A stretch of DNA of 64,000 nucleotides from Mycocentrospora acerina. Taxonomy: Eukaryota > Ascomycota > Dothideomycetes > Pleosporales. The translations under genes and the position numbers were made by a program. The notes beneath the pieces were generated by a model that worked only from the letters and a program-made list of their open reading frames with translations, was not told the DNA's origin and did no database searches. Below are positions 44,830-56,410 of this stretch, one piece after another (position 1 is the stretch's first letter; the number at the start of each line of letters is the position of its first letter). The DNA lies in assembly GCA_022701365.1 (NCBI GenBank), contig JAKUHH010000151.1, positions 91,001 to 155,000 of the forward strand. The letters are read 5' to 3'.

Positions 44830-45561
44830 ATGCCTCCAACACGATCAAGAGCCAAGATGAAGGAAGACGTGCCCGTTGGCATCTCGACAGCAATCCAAAC
44901 TAGCGAACCGGCTCAGCCGCTGTCGTCGTCCCAGGAAACCATCGTGACAGTTCCGCCCACCAACTCCACACCCTCTACGTCACCAACGTTTCCGGGAGCA
45001 TCCAAGACCCAATCTCGCAGAGTGCTGCGACTGAAGTGTCCATTGTGCAACGACTATCCCGACGGCTTCCGCAGTGAGCATGAGCTGCGACGTCATACAA
45101 ACCGTGTCCACAGGAAAGCCCGTAAGGTCTGGGTGACCATTGACACCTCACCAGATAAGACTTTTCTTGCAAACTGTAAAGCCTGTCAGACTGGCAAGAA
45201 GTACAACGAATGCTATAATGCAGCAAGTCATCTCCGGCGTATGCACTTCCATCCGCACAAGCGCGGCGAGAGGAAGATGACAGCTGCAGAGGCTCGACGT
45301 GGGGGGAAACCTGGCGACTTAGATCCTCCTATGGACGTTCTAAAGGCGAGCTGGTTGCGAGAGGTTGACGAATTCCATGGCGATCTAGACGGGCCTCCTA
45401 TGGGCGAGATGAACAGCGTGCCTCTAATCCAAACTCACCATCATGCTCTGCACCAGCCTGCACCAGCCAAGGCTGAAGTTAAGGCTCCGCCAACACCAAC
45501 AACACCCTCCATTCGATCGATGGCTATTGACAGTATTGTGGACAAGGTCAATGCATCCTGA
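44830..45561 (+). CDS. DUF7896-type zinc-binding protein (C2H2-like)
   Basis: 243 residues from the first ATG in frame; the 5' end is uncertain because the frame is open for another 110 bases upstream and an upstream exon may exist. The core starts LRLKCPLCNDYPDGFRSEHE and continues LRRHTNRVH, a C2H2 finger. Then comes KVWVTIDTSPDKTFLANCKA, a second Cys-x2-Cys, and YNAASHLRRMHFHPHKRGER, a second C2H2-like unit. This pair of fingers around a conserved VxxDxSPDKxFLAxCKAC segment is the fungal DUF7896 arrangement. WLREVDEF follows. The tail is Pro/Thr-rich. Many such proteins are longer at the N-terminus. A transcription-related role is inferred only from the fingers. Confidence 0.7.
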   Translation: MPPTRSRAKMKEDVPVGISTAIQTSEPAQPLSSSQETIVTVPPTNSTPSTSPTFPGASKTQSRRVLRLKCPLCNDYPDGFRSEHELRRHTNRVHRKARKVWVTIDTSPDKTFLANCKACQTGKKYNECYNAASHLRRMHFHPHKRGERKMTAAEARRGGKPGDLDPPMDVLKASWLREVDEFHGDLDGPPMGEMNSVPLIQTHHHALHQPAPAKAEVKAPPTPTTPSIRSMAIDSIVDKVNAS

Positions 45562-46608
45562 GCCTTGAGCATTTTCAGATCGACATTTCGTTGAGTTATG
45601 TCGGGGACCGACAGCAGGCTGTAGTAGTCGCACTAACTCTTCAGGAATGTTCCACTCGTTCTACGCGTCGGTCAGGATCACCAATCGAGGATTCCTGACT
45701 CTTTGCCTTCCGTCGAACGGAATCGTCGTTTCGATCGAAGAGAGGAGCGAGTATGCAAGTGTTTGTGCTGAGGGTCCAAAATCAACAATTGAAATGTCTA
45801 TATTTGAACAACGTCCGGGTTTGGAAAGCGTTTGGTACGTAGGCGTCGACAAGAGGGTTGGATCAGAGTGGAGATCAGAATGATAAACAGGACAATGTGA
45901 GATGCTGGAGTAACATAGGAATATCTGTAATGCTATGGAGGCGCCTCTTCGACCTGGCGCTCTGTATGCTTAAGGAATCCGCCTCCCATAAACGTGTTTG
46001 TGTTGATAAGTGGACAACAGCAATGATGATGATGCTGGTCAGACCAGACGTATGAATGGGATAGACTGTTGTGTCAATGTAATACAAAACATTGAATATG
46101 CCTAGATGCATACAAGTTAGTCGTGTATTAAGTGCACTGGATGAATGCAAAAGAGAAAGTACGAGTGTGCAATGAAGAGAGAGTGAAATTGAGACATTAG
46201 AAGATCGAAGGGGCCGCCCGTGCGCCTAATTTCGCGATGCAGATGCATCGTGGATCCTTCGAAGCCACCACACCACCTTTGCTGCAGGCCCCCAGGTACA
46301 TAAGTCCTATATACATAATCTCTTCACGTGTTCGGCCTAGCGCAAAACTTTCCCTCACGATAAAGCTAATCTCCCTGTCTAGTACATGCTGTAAATACCC
46401 CCATCTATCCCTATTACCTTCGATGCGCCTTGTCGTTTCTTAGTGACCCTGCTCGCGCAGTCTCGGAATACCCACAACAGCTATATTGGCTGCATATCTT
46501 GGACATCCTTCGAGCTTATCGGGCTGTGTAATACAGCACAAAGAGTTGGCAGCAAATACCTGTATAAAACGAGATATGGTTGCGATTTGAGAGCTTCTAC
46601 AATTGAAG
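45562..46608. other. Intergenic region
   Basis: About 1 kb with no convincing gene. Short frames at 45647-45883 (+) and 45875-46150 (-) lack domains. Confidence 0.45.
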
Positions 46609-47319
46609 ATGCAACTTCATATAAGGCACAGCTTTGTCAATCTGGCTAGTTTGCACAGCGTTAAACCTTGGCCTGCAGCCCAGTTCCATATACGGCATAA
46701 ATCTGTAAGCCTAGGCAACCTCCACTCAAAAGGTTCATCTGCATCTACAAACCTATCAACAGCAACACCCGTGATATCCCTAACCCAAACACGTCTCTCC
46801 GCTCGAGGAAGCTCACCGGTCATCAAACCGACCTCTAAGTTCTCCTATGGCAGACAGCAGCCAAGGCTTGACAAACCAAATGCCCCGAAGCAGAACCAAG
46901 GACTTAAAGACATGCAGCGACAGCTATTTTCACAGTCTGCACATGAGCCACACAACCTTGTGCGTAGAGTGGCTTCCATACCCAATCCAGGAGACCACTG
47001 TGTAAAACATGTGTTTCTCAAGCAAGACGTCAACCCAAATCCTGACCCCAACGCTCAGGATCAACACATTCGACAAGAGGCAACAACAACAATAACCCAA
47101 TCGGACCGTAGGATCGACCTTTCCAAACAGAAAACAACTTTCCATGACGCCAGCACATCGCTCCAGAAACCGCACTCATCATCTGTATTTCCAAACTCCG
47201 ATGCCACCCTATCTTTATCGCAGCTAGAAACCAACTCTTTAAACTCTCCTCCCAGCATAATCTCCACACCAGCGCCCAGCGCCCTCGCAGCCCTACGAGC
47301 GCGCACCTCCCCAATTTGA
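46609..47319 (+). CDS. Hypothetical Ser/Thr/Pro-rich protein with internal repeat
   Basis: Single-exon frame of 236 residues starting MQLHIRHSFVNLASLHSVKP. The first 40 residues contain an imperfect duplication: QLHIRHSFVNLASLHS and QFHIRHKSVSLGNLHS, with matching spacing. The rest is Ser/Thr/Pro/Gln-rich and probably disordered, ending ALAALRARTSPI. No acidic residue occurs in the first 60 or so, so a mitochondrial presequence is possible. No homologous family is recognised; it could be lineage-specific. Evidence is limited to ORF length and the repeat. Confidence 0.4.
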   Translation: MQLHIRHSFVNLASLHSVKPWPAAQFHIRHKSVSLGNLHSKGSSASTNLSTATPVISLTQTRLSARGSSPVIKPTSKFSYGRQQPRLDKPNAPKQNQGLKDMQRQLFSQSAHEPHNLVRRVASIPNPGDHCVKHVFLKQDVNPNPDPNAQDQHIRQEATTTITQSDRRIDLSKQKTTFHDASTSLQKPHSSSVFPNSDATLSLSQLETNSLNSPPSIISTPAPSALAALRARTSPI

Positions 47320-48067
47320 CTGTTGTGCGTGCGCCGAGTCATGAGGTAACCCAAAAAATTTGACTTGCTTGTTAAAGTTGGAGTTGAATCGCGGTGTTTG
47401 GATGCGCATTACTATAACATGACTTGTGAGGATCCACATATATGTGTTCGACGTTCGAGGGGTCCACTGTTGTTAAACAATGGGGAAACAAGATCATCGC
47501 GCTAGATGAATCGCAATATTGGACTATAGTCACGTAGGTCGACTGTGGGGATTTTTTTCCAAGCGGACCGATAGGTAGTGCCTGTTTTTTATGTTGTTAT
47601 TATTGTTGTGATGATGAGTGGTGACGTCGATGGAGGAGTCACATTTAATGAGCCTGACACGTGGTTTTTGGGGAGGGAGTTTTCCGCACGATGCAAGCAA
47701 GTATCTGCAGTTGAATTGAGAAAGGAGAAGAAGAAGTAGCCATTGCTATGTAGTTGAAGACGGGACAGGGTATCTATCTAATCGAGCCCCCAGTCGTAAA
47801 ACACAAGCACAAAAAAAAAGGCAAAATCCCAACAGCAAAAAGAGCAAAACCATGATGCTGTACCCGCGCCCCCCCCCCCCAAAAAACGCCAAAAACTCCC
47901 TGCTTTCAATACAATCCCCAAAATGTCTGCTTCATGAAAAAAAAACCATGATATTCGTAGAACGTGGAACAAGGAGCCCTTTCTCTGAGAGAAACTCGGC
48001 CCGTGGCGTCGTGTCCGTATAACAAGTAAAGAGAAAACTTCCCAAAGCACAAGGCACAATCTTCAGT
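47320..48067. other. Convergent intergenic region with C12 run
   Basis: Between the hypothetical gene (+) and the receptor gene (-). It contains a C12/A6 homopolymer junction at 47869-47886 and several A runs, consistent with 3' flanks. No gene seen. Confidence 0.5.
47869..47880 (+). repeat. C12 homopolymer
   Basis: Twelve C residues followed directly by six A residues, about 190 bases past the stop of the receptor gene. Length is likely unreliable in assemblies. Confidence 0.75.
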
Positions 48068-49452
48068 TTACCATCCCATAGAATGTGACGCCGTCCTGTG
48101 TGGCTCCAGAATTCCATCTCTTGACCGTAGCATGGTCCCATCCATGTCCGTACTTGTCATTTCGACTTGCACGTCTGTCTCGGTAACAATGTTGATCCTG
48201 TCCATCGACATCGGTCTGGTAAGAACATCCATTGAGCCTGTAGGACTAGGTTCACGGGGTAGGTCCTTCTCAGGCTTGCCTGGGCGGGTAAGGTTACGGC
48301 CACGACGGTGGTCTACAATGCGCGGGTGTCTTTCGCTGCCGCCGCCGATGATGGTGACTGTGCGGGCGATGGAATTAATAGGCTCCCTGCTGCTCGTGGG
48401 TTTCAGCTTGAATTCTGGGGGGTCGCCTACGCGGGAAGGGTTGGTGACGATGGCGGTCAGTGTATGAGTGTAGTGGCCGGCGCCCATGTCATCGTGGAGG
48501 ATGCGCCGTGTGAGGGTGTAGAGGAGAGCATCGATCCAGCCGCAGGACGTTAGAAATGAGCCGGCAACGCAGAAGAAAACTTCGGGAAGTTCGACACCGG
48601 CCATGCAAACCATACGGCCGACAGCGATAGGGAGGGTGAGAATGACGTAGAAGAAGGGGTAGAGGACCATGAATTTTGTTGCGCGGGTAAGTTTGGTGGT
48701 GTCGTTGTTAGTGATGGAGCTTATGCGGCCACGGAGGTGAAAGAAAAGGTGACCATAGATGGCTACTGTGCCGAATTCGACGATGAAGATCCAGATGTAG
48801 TGGAGGTATAGACGGGCTCCTTGGAAGTCGGACGATACCCAACACTAATGGTTCAGGTTAGTGAACGATATTCCGCATACATGGAAAAAGGGACTCAACT
48901 TACCCAGCCTCCAGCTCGTGCAAAGAAGCGGTTTCCATGCATGGCCGGACCAGCAAAAGTCAGGGCCAAAGACGCAAGCCAAATGAACACAATCGACGTG
49001 ACGAACCAAGTGTATGGCATCTTGTATCCCTTCACCACCCCGAGCCAAGTATGTATTGCAATGGCCAAGACAAAGAACCCGCTTGACACATCCCCAATAT
49101 GCAAGAACCAAGCTTGAACAAAGCAAGGTATTGTCGGAGCCAGGATTTTGTCGATTCGCAGCCAGTGTATAGACAAAGCAAACGCAACAGACTGCTGAAG
49201 GTCTGCCAGAAGCAGTTGGTAAATGAGAATTACATACTGATTGTAACCAACAAACTCCCTATGATGCGTGCGGTAGATTATGAAACGGCGAGTGATGCAC
49301 GCAAGCATTGCTGTTACTGAGATCACGCTCATCATGGCTAGGACAACGACAGGTATCAGTCCTTTTTGAAAAACCGGTTCGAGTGAGTCCGAGCTGTTGG
49401 GATAAGGAAAATATCCCTCATCGGGAGTCGAGCGGGTGACGATGGAGACCAT
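48068..49452 (-). CDS. Seven-transmembrane receptor (cAMP-receptor/Git3-like GPCR)
   Basis: Two exons (49452-48904, 48844-48068) give 441 residues. A short outer N-terminus with an N-glycosylation site (NSSD) precedes seven hydrophobic helices: GLIPVVVLAMMSVISVTAML, NQYVILIYQLLLADLQQSVA, CFVQAWFLHIGDVSSGFFVL, YTWFVTSIVFIWLASLALTF, YLHYIWIFIVEFGTVAIYGH, TKFMVLYPFFYVILTLPIAV and VFFCVAGSFLTSCGWIDALL. LLLADLQQ in helix 2 and YTLTRR after helix 7 fit the fungal class related to slime-mould cAMP receptors and Git3/Gpr1-type nutrient sensors. The cytosolic tail of about 130 residues is basic and Ser/Thr-rich, typical of phosphorylation-regulated receptors. The ligand is unknown. Confidence 0.8.
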
Positions 49453-51519
49453 CTTGAAAAAACTTATTATTAGAGAATGGATTGATAGGTTGGCAGTACT
49501 TGAAGTGACTGTGTTGAAGTGTAGGTGAAAGGCAGTCGAGCTTTCAAGTCTTCAAAGGATCATAGTGTTTAATCTATGGACGGTTGATGTGACTCGTAGC
49601 GATGACGGCTGGGTCTCTGCTGTGTTCTGATAATTATCCAATAGCCCTTTGAGAACAGAGCAATGAACCTCCCACGATGTATATTCTTCCTTGCGGACAG
49701 CTATTTCTAAATAAAGGATTAATAGTTAAAGGTCTGGAGTCGACGATAGTGTACTCTCAGGGAAAAGAAAAAGAGATAACAGGTACAATGAGAAGCCTAT
49801 CTAACAGTCTCGGGCAGAGAGCGCCCAAATAAGGCGTCAAACAGTTGCTGATCGTCGAGTAGAGTTTCATTGACATGGGTAGAAACCCACTAGTCCTGAA
49901 GTTCATAGTAAACGTGCAGCGTGACGGATGGATACTAAAAAACGACGCTTCAGCTAATCCCTTCCTAGTCTGAGGCGGGCATTACCATGTGCGGATGACC
50001 GTGATCCGTTTGGCAGTGCTGATCTCGACTGTAGTTGTATACGTGAGTGCACGCGCACACGTGCACAACAAACTACAACCCCCCACACCGACGATCAAGA
50101 ACAGTCACAACTCAACACAGAGCCATTGTCTACCGACCCGCCCACGCACTGCTCCTCCGCCCAGTCGAACAAACCAGTTGCCAGAACCCCCGAAAAAGCC
50201 TCACTGCTGAATCCTCCATTGCCACATTAGGACTTCGACTCACGCCCATCAGGCACCAACGTGTCAAATCCCGTTCCAGCAAGAAAATTCCAGACATTAG
50301 CCGTCAAGGCAAGACCTTGGGCGAGGAAAACCATCCATTCACAACGCCATGGTACGTGCATGTGTAGTATCGTTTCAAAAAGCGGGGCCACAACCCTGAG
50401 GGAACTTTCCAAGTTAAAAAGCCCCGCTTTCTACTCGACAACTTTGCTCCCCGTCTTGCCCCGTCAATCTAGCACATCCGCGACATACCTACATCAACGT
50501 CACATGCAGCTTTTGAACCTCCGAGGGATCCCTGATCTGCACAAGTACCGTCAGCACAGAAAATGAAGCTTGATCCCCGCTCTCAGGGCCAATGCAAAGT
50601 GCTCACGGCCGTTTTGCGGGGGTGTTAGTTCGAGGACCGATCTCCCGCTAGTCAGGTACGGGGCGGCCGTTTTTGGATGAAAAGACCATCAACTAGACTA
50701 TTGGTATCAGGGATCCCGGGACGTTTATTAGTCGAGACTGATCTTTCAACTGCGCTTGTGTGTGATTGTGATTGCGGGACAGTTGCTAGTGCGTGTCGGC
50801 GTTGCCGACTTGCGGGAGCTGATGAGGAGTTGAGAGAGTGCACCTAGTATTAAATGGCTGATAAGGGCAAGGTAGAGAACAAGCGGGGCTCCATGTTAGC
50901 TCTATTATACAGCTCATGAATGAAGGCGTTGGCGTGGGAGAACGGAGTGGTAGAGGATGTGTATTCGCAGATCTACATGTATTGAGTGACTGGGTGATCA
51001 GACGCTTACCCTGCACGGCAGTCACAATGGATAGTCATACGTTCAACAGCGTCATGTATATTTGCTCTTGATATACTACTTAATCGCACATGTCTCCCTG
51101 AGTCCCGAAACCTTATGTACAAATCTACCCAAACCTCTCATTCACCATACAAATACGATCCCCGTGCAAACGGGACTAGAAATTATGATATCTAGATTCG
51201 GAGAGAGGCAAGAGACGGTCCATCATGATGACCTCGCCTGTTTGAGAAGAATTCTCTCGCCGCTGCTGGAAAGAAAAGCCGTATGTACTCGCATCCAGAC
51301 ATTACGACAAGAAACACAGAAACGGTAGAGCAAAGAAACCTTCTCCAGGATATATATATCGACAGCAAAGAAAAAAGAAAACGAAAAAAAAGAATCAGCT
51401 CTCACAACTCGGAAATGAGAAAAAAAAACACATCGCTGCGTGTGTTGGCGGTGAAAAACGTTCTCATACACATACATAAAACTTTGCGCATCACTTACCG
51501 CCATAGCACCAGGCCACGC
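49453..51519. other. Intergenic region, receptor promoter and PalI 3' flank
   Basis: 2.07 kb. Short frames on both strands (such as 50786-51025 - and 50047-50367 +) have no domain. A short purine-rich A-run region lies at about 51362-51430. No RNA gene or repeat stands out. Confidence 0.45.
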
Positions 51520-53833
51520 CTACATGGCACTAGCACCTGGATACCTTCCCTGCGTGCCTAGCCCCATACCGGGCCCTGTAATTGTTGCAGGTAGGCCCTG
51601 CATCATTGCACCCCTCCCACCTCGTCCTCTCCCTCTTCCCCTCCCTCGACCAGCTCCTGGAATAGCAAAATCAGGATTTGCAGCATTGGCTTCAAGAATG
51701 ACATCTTCCTGCCTCATGGGTCGTCCGCGTCCGCCGCCGTATGGTCCAAACTGGCCCGCCGCAGCGCCCATGTCTGGTCTCCATGCAGGGTTTACAGGCC
51801 GCTGTGACACGGAAGTGAAATGGCTTGCTTCGGATATAGCAGGTGAGCGCGAGCCCGAGGCATCGGGGAGGTCATCGTATGAGGACGAGCGGGGAAGATT
51901 GGGATCGCTATTGTTGAGTTGTTGTTGTTGATGGTGCTGTGGGGCAGAGAGGAAGCCCCTGTTTTGATTCTGGGCTTGTGTTTGATAGTTGCCTGGCATG
52001 AGTGAGGAGGGCATGGATAGCGGAGCATTATTGCGGGCAGGTTCAGCGAATTTGGGATCCACATCCTCGTAGTAGTCAGAGGAGCGCTCGCTGATGTGGG
52101 GCAGCGGTGCGCCGACTTGAGATAATTGGACGGGAAGCTCAACAGGTGAATCTTGAATAGGAGATAGTCCGCGACTGTTGCTGCCACCGTTCGTTATGAG
52201 TGTTGTGTTAGACATGTTGTTTTGGGTTGGGTCCCAGTTAGAGCGTGCTTGATTGTATTGCTGTGGCTGCTGTTGCTCCCTGTTCACAATTAGAGGAATG
52301 ATGACATTAATGCAGCGGACGAGCTTACTCTTGCGAATACGCGCTAGTTGGACTTGTCAGGTCGGATGGTCGGCGTTGTGGCGACTGAGCGGGAAACCCG
52401 CCCTGCTGAAGTGCTAGCATGCCTTGCACATCGCCATCGCTCTCCCTCAAACCGAAATTCTGCTGCTGCGCCGGAGGTGTGCCATTACGAGCATCCATTT
52501 CAATGGCCTGTCCAATATTCAGGGAAGGCTGCATGGGCCCGGGCGATATTCCACGAGCACCATAGGGTGAGGCCTCACGTGGCGATGGCGGCCCTTGGCC
52601 GTAGAAGTTGTTGTTGTTATATCCTGGCGGAGGTGCGCCTCGACCCATGGGTCCCGGTCCCGGACCTGGCATACCACGCCCACGTCCATTTCCATTCCAC
52701 CCTGGTGGCGGCGGACCACGCATGCCTCCTCTTGGTCCTGGACCTGGTCCATACCCTCCCCCTCTTGGACCGCCATAAGGACCTCCTCGAGGCGGCGGAC
52801 CTCCCCTACCCCGGTACATGCCTCCTCTGCCTGGTACACCTCGTGGAGGCGCTTGCATCACGTAGCTGTCGTTCGGCATGGGTGGAAGAGGATTACCGTA
52901 TTGATCGAGAGGCTGTCGTCCTCGGCCCGAAGGACCGCGCGTAGGAGCCATTTCGACCGATGCATCTCTGCCATTGCTGCTGACCGTCTTGAGCGAAGGG
53001 TTTCGCTGGTTGAGCGGTGTCATATCCTCGGCCGACTGCGGCGATGCCTGTTTGTGGAGTTCAAACGAGGCATAGTCGTTCGTACCCGATCCAGACAGGG
53101 CATGGTCGCCAGCAAACGGTGGCGGAGATTCAGCCTTGGGGAATTCTGATGCAACAGTTGCAGTATCGGCGCGATTGGAGTAATAGGCTTGGCCGTTCAT
53201 TTCGTCGTTCTCAGCAATGCGCTTCTTTCTCGCCTTGCGGCTGACCAGCGTTCGCCTCATAGCACACGTCACAATCCAGCTGGCAACAATGATGATGGTG
53301 GCTGCCAGGACGATCCACCCCCCCCAAGCAACGTGTGGAACAAACAGCAATATGTCGACCAGGAAGGCGAGCAGCGAAACCAACAGCGTGGGGAAAGTAA
53401 AGATGAGCAGCGCGAGGAGATATCGCGGCGAGTGGGCAGGCGAGTGAAAGTGAGCGGCAACAGCGAGGCCGAAGCAGATGAGCGTCATCAAGGCCGCGAC
53501 CGGGTGCACAATGAGGATGGACGACAGCGCATGACGACGAGAAGCAGGTAGCGAGAAGTCGGTAGAAGGAGCATCGGCAAACAAGGTCTCTTGATTCAAT
53601 TGTCAGTCTCAAGGCTCGCCTGCGTGTCTCTTGGAGCGGCACATACCCGTATCATAGCCAATCATGGGCCCGGAGCAGTTGTCACCTTCACAGTAGCCCA
53701 ACACGCCAAAGTTGATTCCGCGGTAGGTAGCGAGAGGAATGCTCTTGATGACAGGCGTCGAGAGCGTCGCGAGCAGCAGCAGGCAGAAGGCGACGAAGAA
53801 TAGAATCGACAAGGGCGTGGCCGGGCGAAGCAT
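51520..53833 (-). CDS. palI: pH-response regulator PalI/Rim9
   Basis: Three exons (53833-53647, 53589-52329, 52279-51520) give 735 residues. The N-terminal membrane region starts MLRPATPLSILFFVAFCLLL, then GVLGYC...GPMIGYDTETLF with the conserved Cys pair. Three more helices follow (SSILIVHPVAALMTLICFGL, YLLALLIFTFPTLLVSLLAF, VAWGGWIVLAATIIIVASWI) and then MRRTLVSRKARKKRIAENDE. These are diagnostic of PalI/Rim9, which helps the PalH/Rim21 sensor signal ambient alkaline pH to the PacC transcription factor. The long cytosolic tail is rich in Gly/Arg/Pro (GRGRGRGRGRGGRG near the C-terminus and GPRGGGYGPGPGPRGG in the middle) and Gln. Long tails are common in filamentous fungal PalI. Confidence 0.95.
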
Positions 53834-54961
53834 GGTGGCGAAGAATAGCCGGCGCAGCTCGTGCGAGGATCCGGCTCGCCAAACACGGGCTCGCGAGACT
53901 CGGCGTGGTGGAGGTGAAGAGTTGCAGCAGCGAGTCTTGCGCCGTGGGTTTGCGCAAACACGACGGAGTCAATGGGAAGCGGACCAGAAGGCGAGCAGCT
54001 CTACGTGCGGTGCGCCAGGTGTGAAACGAGCGACGATTGAGGGCAGACAGGCAATGCTTGCGCTGGCATTGGGGCCGTGACCAAGATGCGCAACGTCTTT
54101 GTTATCCGTGTCTGTGGGGAAGACGCACAGTTATCGTATCGCCCGTGGCTGGTTGCGGGCGGGGAACTTGGCCGTTGGTTGAGGTGAGCAAGCTGCAGCC
54201 ACTAAACGCGCCCGCGGTAGCCAGTAACGAGAGGGAAGAATGGATCGCTGAGTGGCCGTTGAACGACACTTGCCAGAACACCAGGCCTCTGCGCCGCGAT
54301 GGACTTTTTTTAGGAGAGCCTGAACGACGGACGACGGCGACTTGGACAGGCGACTTTGGCAGCAGGAAAGCGGGTGTTGCAGACAGCCTTCCGCCAGGGC
54401 AGCACAACGCCTCCCGTCCACGCTCCTGTCTCGCGTCCAGGCCCATGCAGCGTCTCATTTCCCACGCGCTGCACGACCCACTGCAGAGCAGCCTTGCAGA
54501 TTGCTTAATTGGATGCTGGCCAGCCGCAATCAACCCAACCCACCGCTCGCTCCCCTCTCTCCCAGCCAGTTCAGACTTGGAGTTTCACATTTCCTGTTCC
54601 CTTGGCCGCTGCATCCAAGTCGCCATCTCCCTCTTCATTGGCGGTGCCGTGCCAACTTCCTACACCTCCCTGCACCGCTTGCTTCACTTCTCAACCGCCT
54701 CCCTCCCGAACCCTCTTTCGTAGCACGCAGATCACCCGAACGCCACCAATATTCAACAGCACATTCTCGTCAAGCGGCAGTTGAAGTATTCATTTGTTTG
54801 ATTCTCATTTGGTATTCATATGAAATGCAAGTGCCCAGATCCGTTAATCTTCCCCACAAGTGACCAACGCCTGGTTTTTGAGTCAGAGTCCTGCACCGCA
54901 CCTCATACGGTCATGGAACCTCAATTGCTGCTACTAGAAACTGCCCCTCTCGCCTCCATAT
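53834..54961. promoter_or_regulatory. PalI upstream region
   Basis: 1.1 kb between the PalI start and the stop of the eS4 gene on the same strand. Should hold the PalI promoter, its leader and the eS4 3' UTR. The open frame at 54037-54723 (+) overlaps CT-rich, promoter-like DNA and has no domain. Confidence 0.45.
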
Positions 54962-55985
54962 TTAGTGGCCGGCAACGGCAGCGGCCCTGCGGCGGTCACG
55001 CTCGTCAGCGATGGAGAGCTTGACGCCCTTGCCCTTGGGCAGGGAGATCCATGGCTTCTCCTTGCCAATGACGCTGCCACAGGTTAGCAAAAAGCACGGA
55101 AATTTCTTTGCGGAATCAGCTTACATGACGTTGGTCTCACGGGTGGTGAACTCGTTGTCAACGGCGTCCTTGAGGTGGACAATGTTGAAGCCTCCGTCGT
55201 GACGCTCACGGTGGGAGATGACACCAACACGACCCATGTTACGACCACCAGTGACCATGACGATCACACCGGTATCGAACGTGATGAAGTCGGAGATCTT
55301 GCCGGTAGACAGGTCGATCTTGACGGTGTCGTTGACCTTGATGGCCGGGTCGGGGTAGCGGATTCTACACATTTCTTTAGCATATCTTCTGACATCGCCA
55401 GACCCTGGACGGATGTCTGGTGCAAAAGGTTTCCCTCTTGCACCTAACCCAAACTGTGGTCAACGGCTGATAGAGCAGGAACTTACGTTCGCGCATCGTG
55501 CGTAACCAAGTAGGGAATGCCGCCCTTGCCGAGCTGGACACGCTTGACCTTGCCGAGCTTGTATTGTGCCTCCTCCTCAGTTATCCTGTGGACGGTGAAG
55601 CGGCCCTTGGTGTCGTAGACCAGGCGGAAGTTCTCGCCAGTCTTCTCGATGGAGATGACGTCCATCAAGCCGGTGGGGAAGGTAGAGTCGGTGCGGACCT
55701 TGCCGTCGACCTTGACAAGACGCTGCATAAGGATGGCCTTAACCTCGCGGGCGTTGAGCGCATACTTCAGACGGTTGCGAAGGAAGATGATCAACGGCAG
55801 CGAGTCGCGGAGCTTGTGAGGACCGGGCGACGCCTTGGGGGCGTAAGCACCTGCAAATTGTCAATTCTGCCTTCTTCCCAAATGTCGGCTGCGATTGCGG
55901 GAGTCGTCGTACCGGACAGTTTGTCCAGAAGCCAGTGCGAGGGCGCGCTGAGGCGCTTCTGGTGCTTCTTTGGTCCACGTCCCAT
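54962..55985 (-). CDS. RPS4: 40S ribosomal protein eS4 (Rps4)
   Basis: Four exons (55985-55913, 55850-55487, 55364-55125, 55073-54962) join to 262 residues, the standard eS4 size. It opens [20 protein letters not shown], then [20 protein letters not shown]. The S4 domain is [20 protein letters not shown], followed by the central domain ([20 protein letters not shown]) and the KOW segment ([20 protein letters not shown]). It ends [12 protein letters not shown] component of the small ribosomal subunit body. All phases agree and introns are 49-122 bases; early introns are typical for fungal ribosomal protein genes. Confidence 0.97.
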
Positions 55986-56410
55986 TTTGACTGTTGTGCG
56001 GGGTTAGTCGTGAAGTCGTGAGGGTTTCCTGTCGGAGGGAGTCGTAGTCGAATTGTCGAAATTGAAGGCTCGCTAAACTCGGTGGGCACTTAGTCAGCCG
56101 CTCAGCACTAGGACGGCTAGCGCGATAAGTTGGAAAACGCCGATTTCCAATACCATGCCAAAAAAACTTTGTTTCTAGAGATGTGATATTCGTTTACATG
56201 ATGGTGCACAGTGTTGGCAAATGTTAGATTATCGGCAGTGAAAGTACCGTATTTCAAGCAAAAATTCAAAATGCTGAACCATGTTTTACATCCATACACA
56301 GTGGCTGCATTAATACATGGACATTCAAATGCAGCAATCAATCGTCAACACATCCCCATGAATGCTAAATTGAGATAGTAAACTCTTCAATTGTGTCTCA
56401 ATACAGCTCT
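55986..56410. promoter_or_regulatory. Rps4 promoter / HOM2 3' flank
   Basis: 425 bases between the eS4 start and the stop of the aspartate-semialdehyde dehydrogenase gene on the same strand. No distinct element beyond a CT/GA-rich leader is called. Confidence 0.5.

Noticed and set aside
44460..44903. 147-codon frame overlapping the DUF7896 start
   Set aside because: It is in a different frame from the zinc-finger protein, has no domain, and could not be joined to it by a plausible intron.
54037..54723. 228-codon frame upstream of PalI
   Set aside because: It lies in CT-rich promoter or leader DNA and shows no domain. Frames of similar length overlap it.
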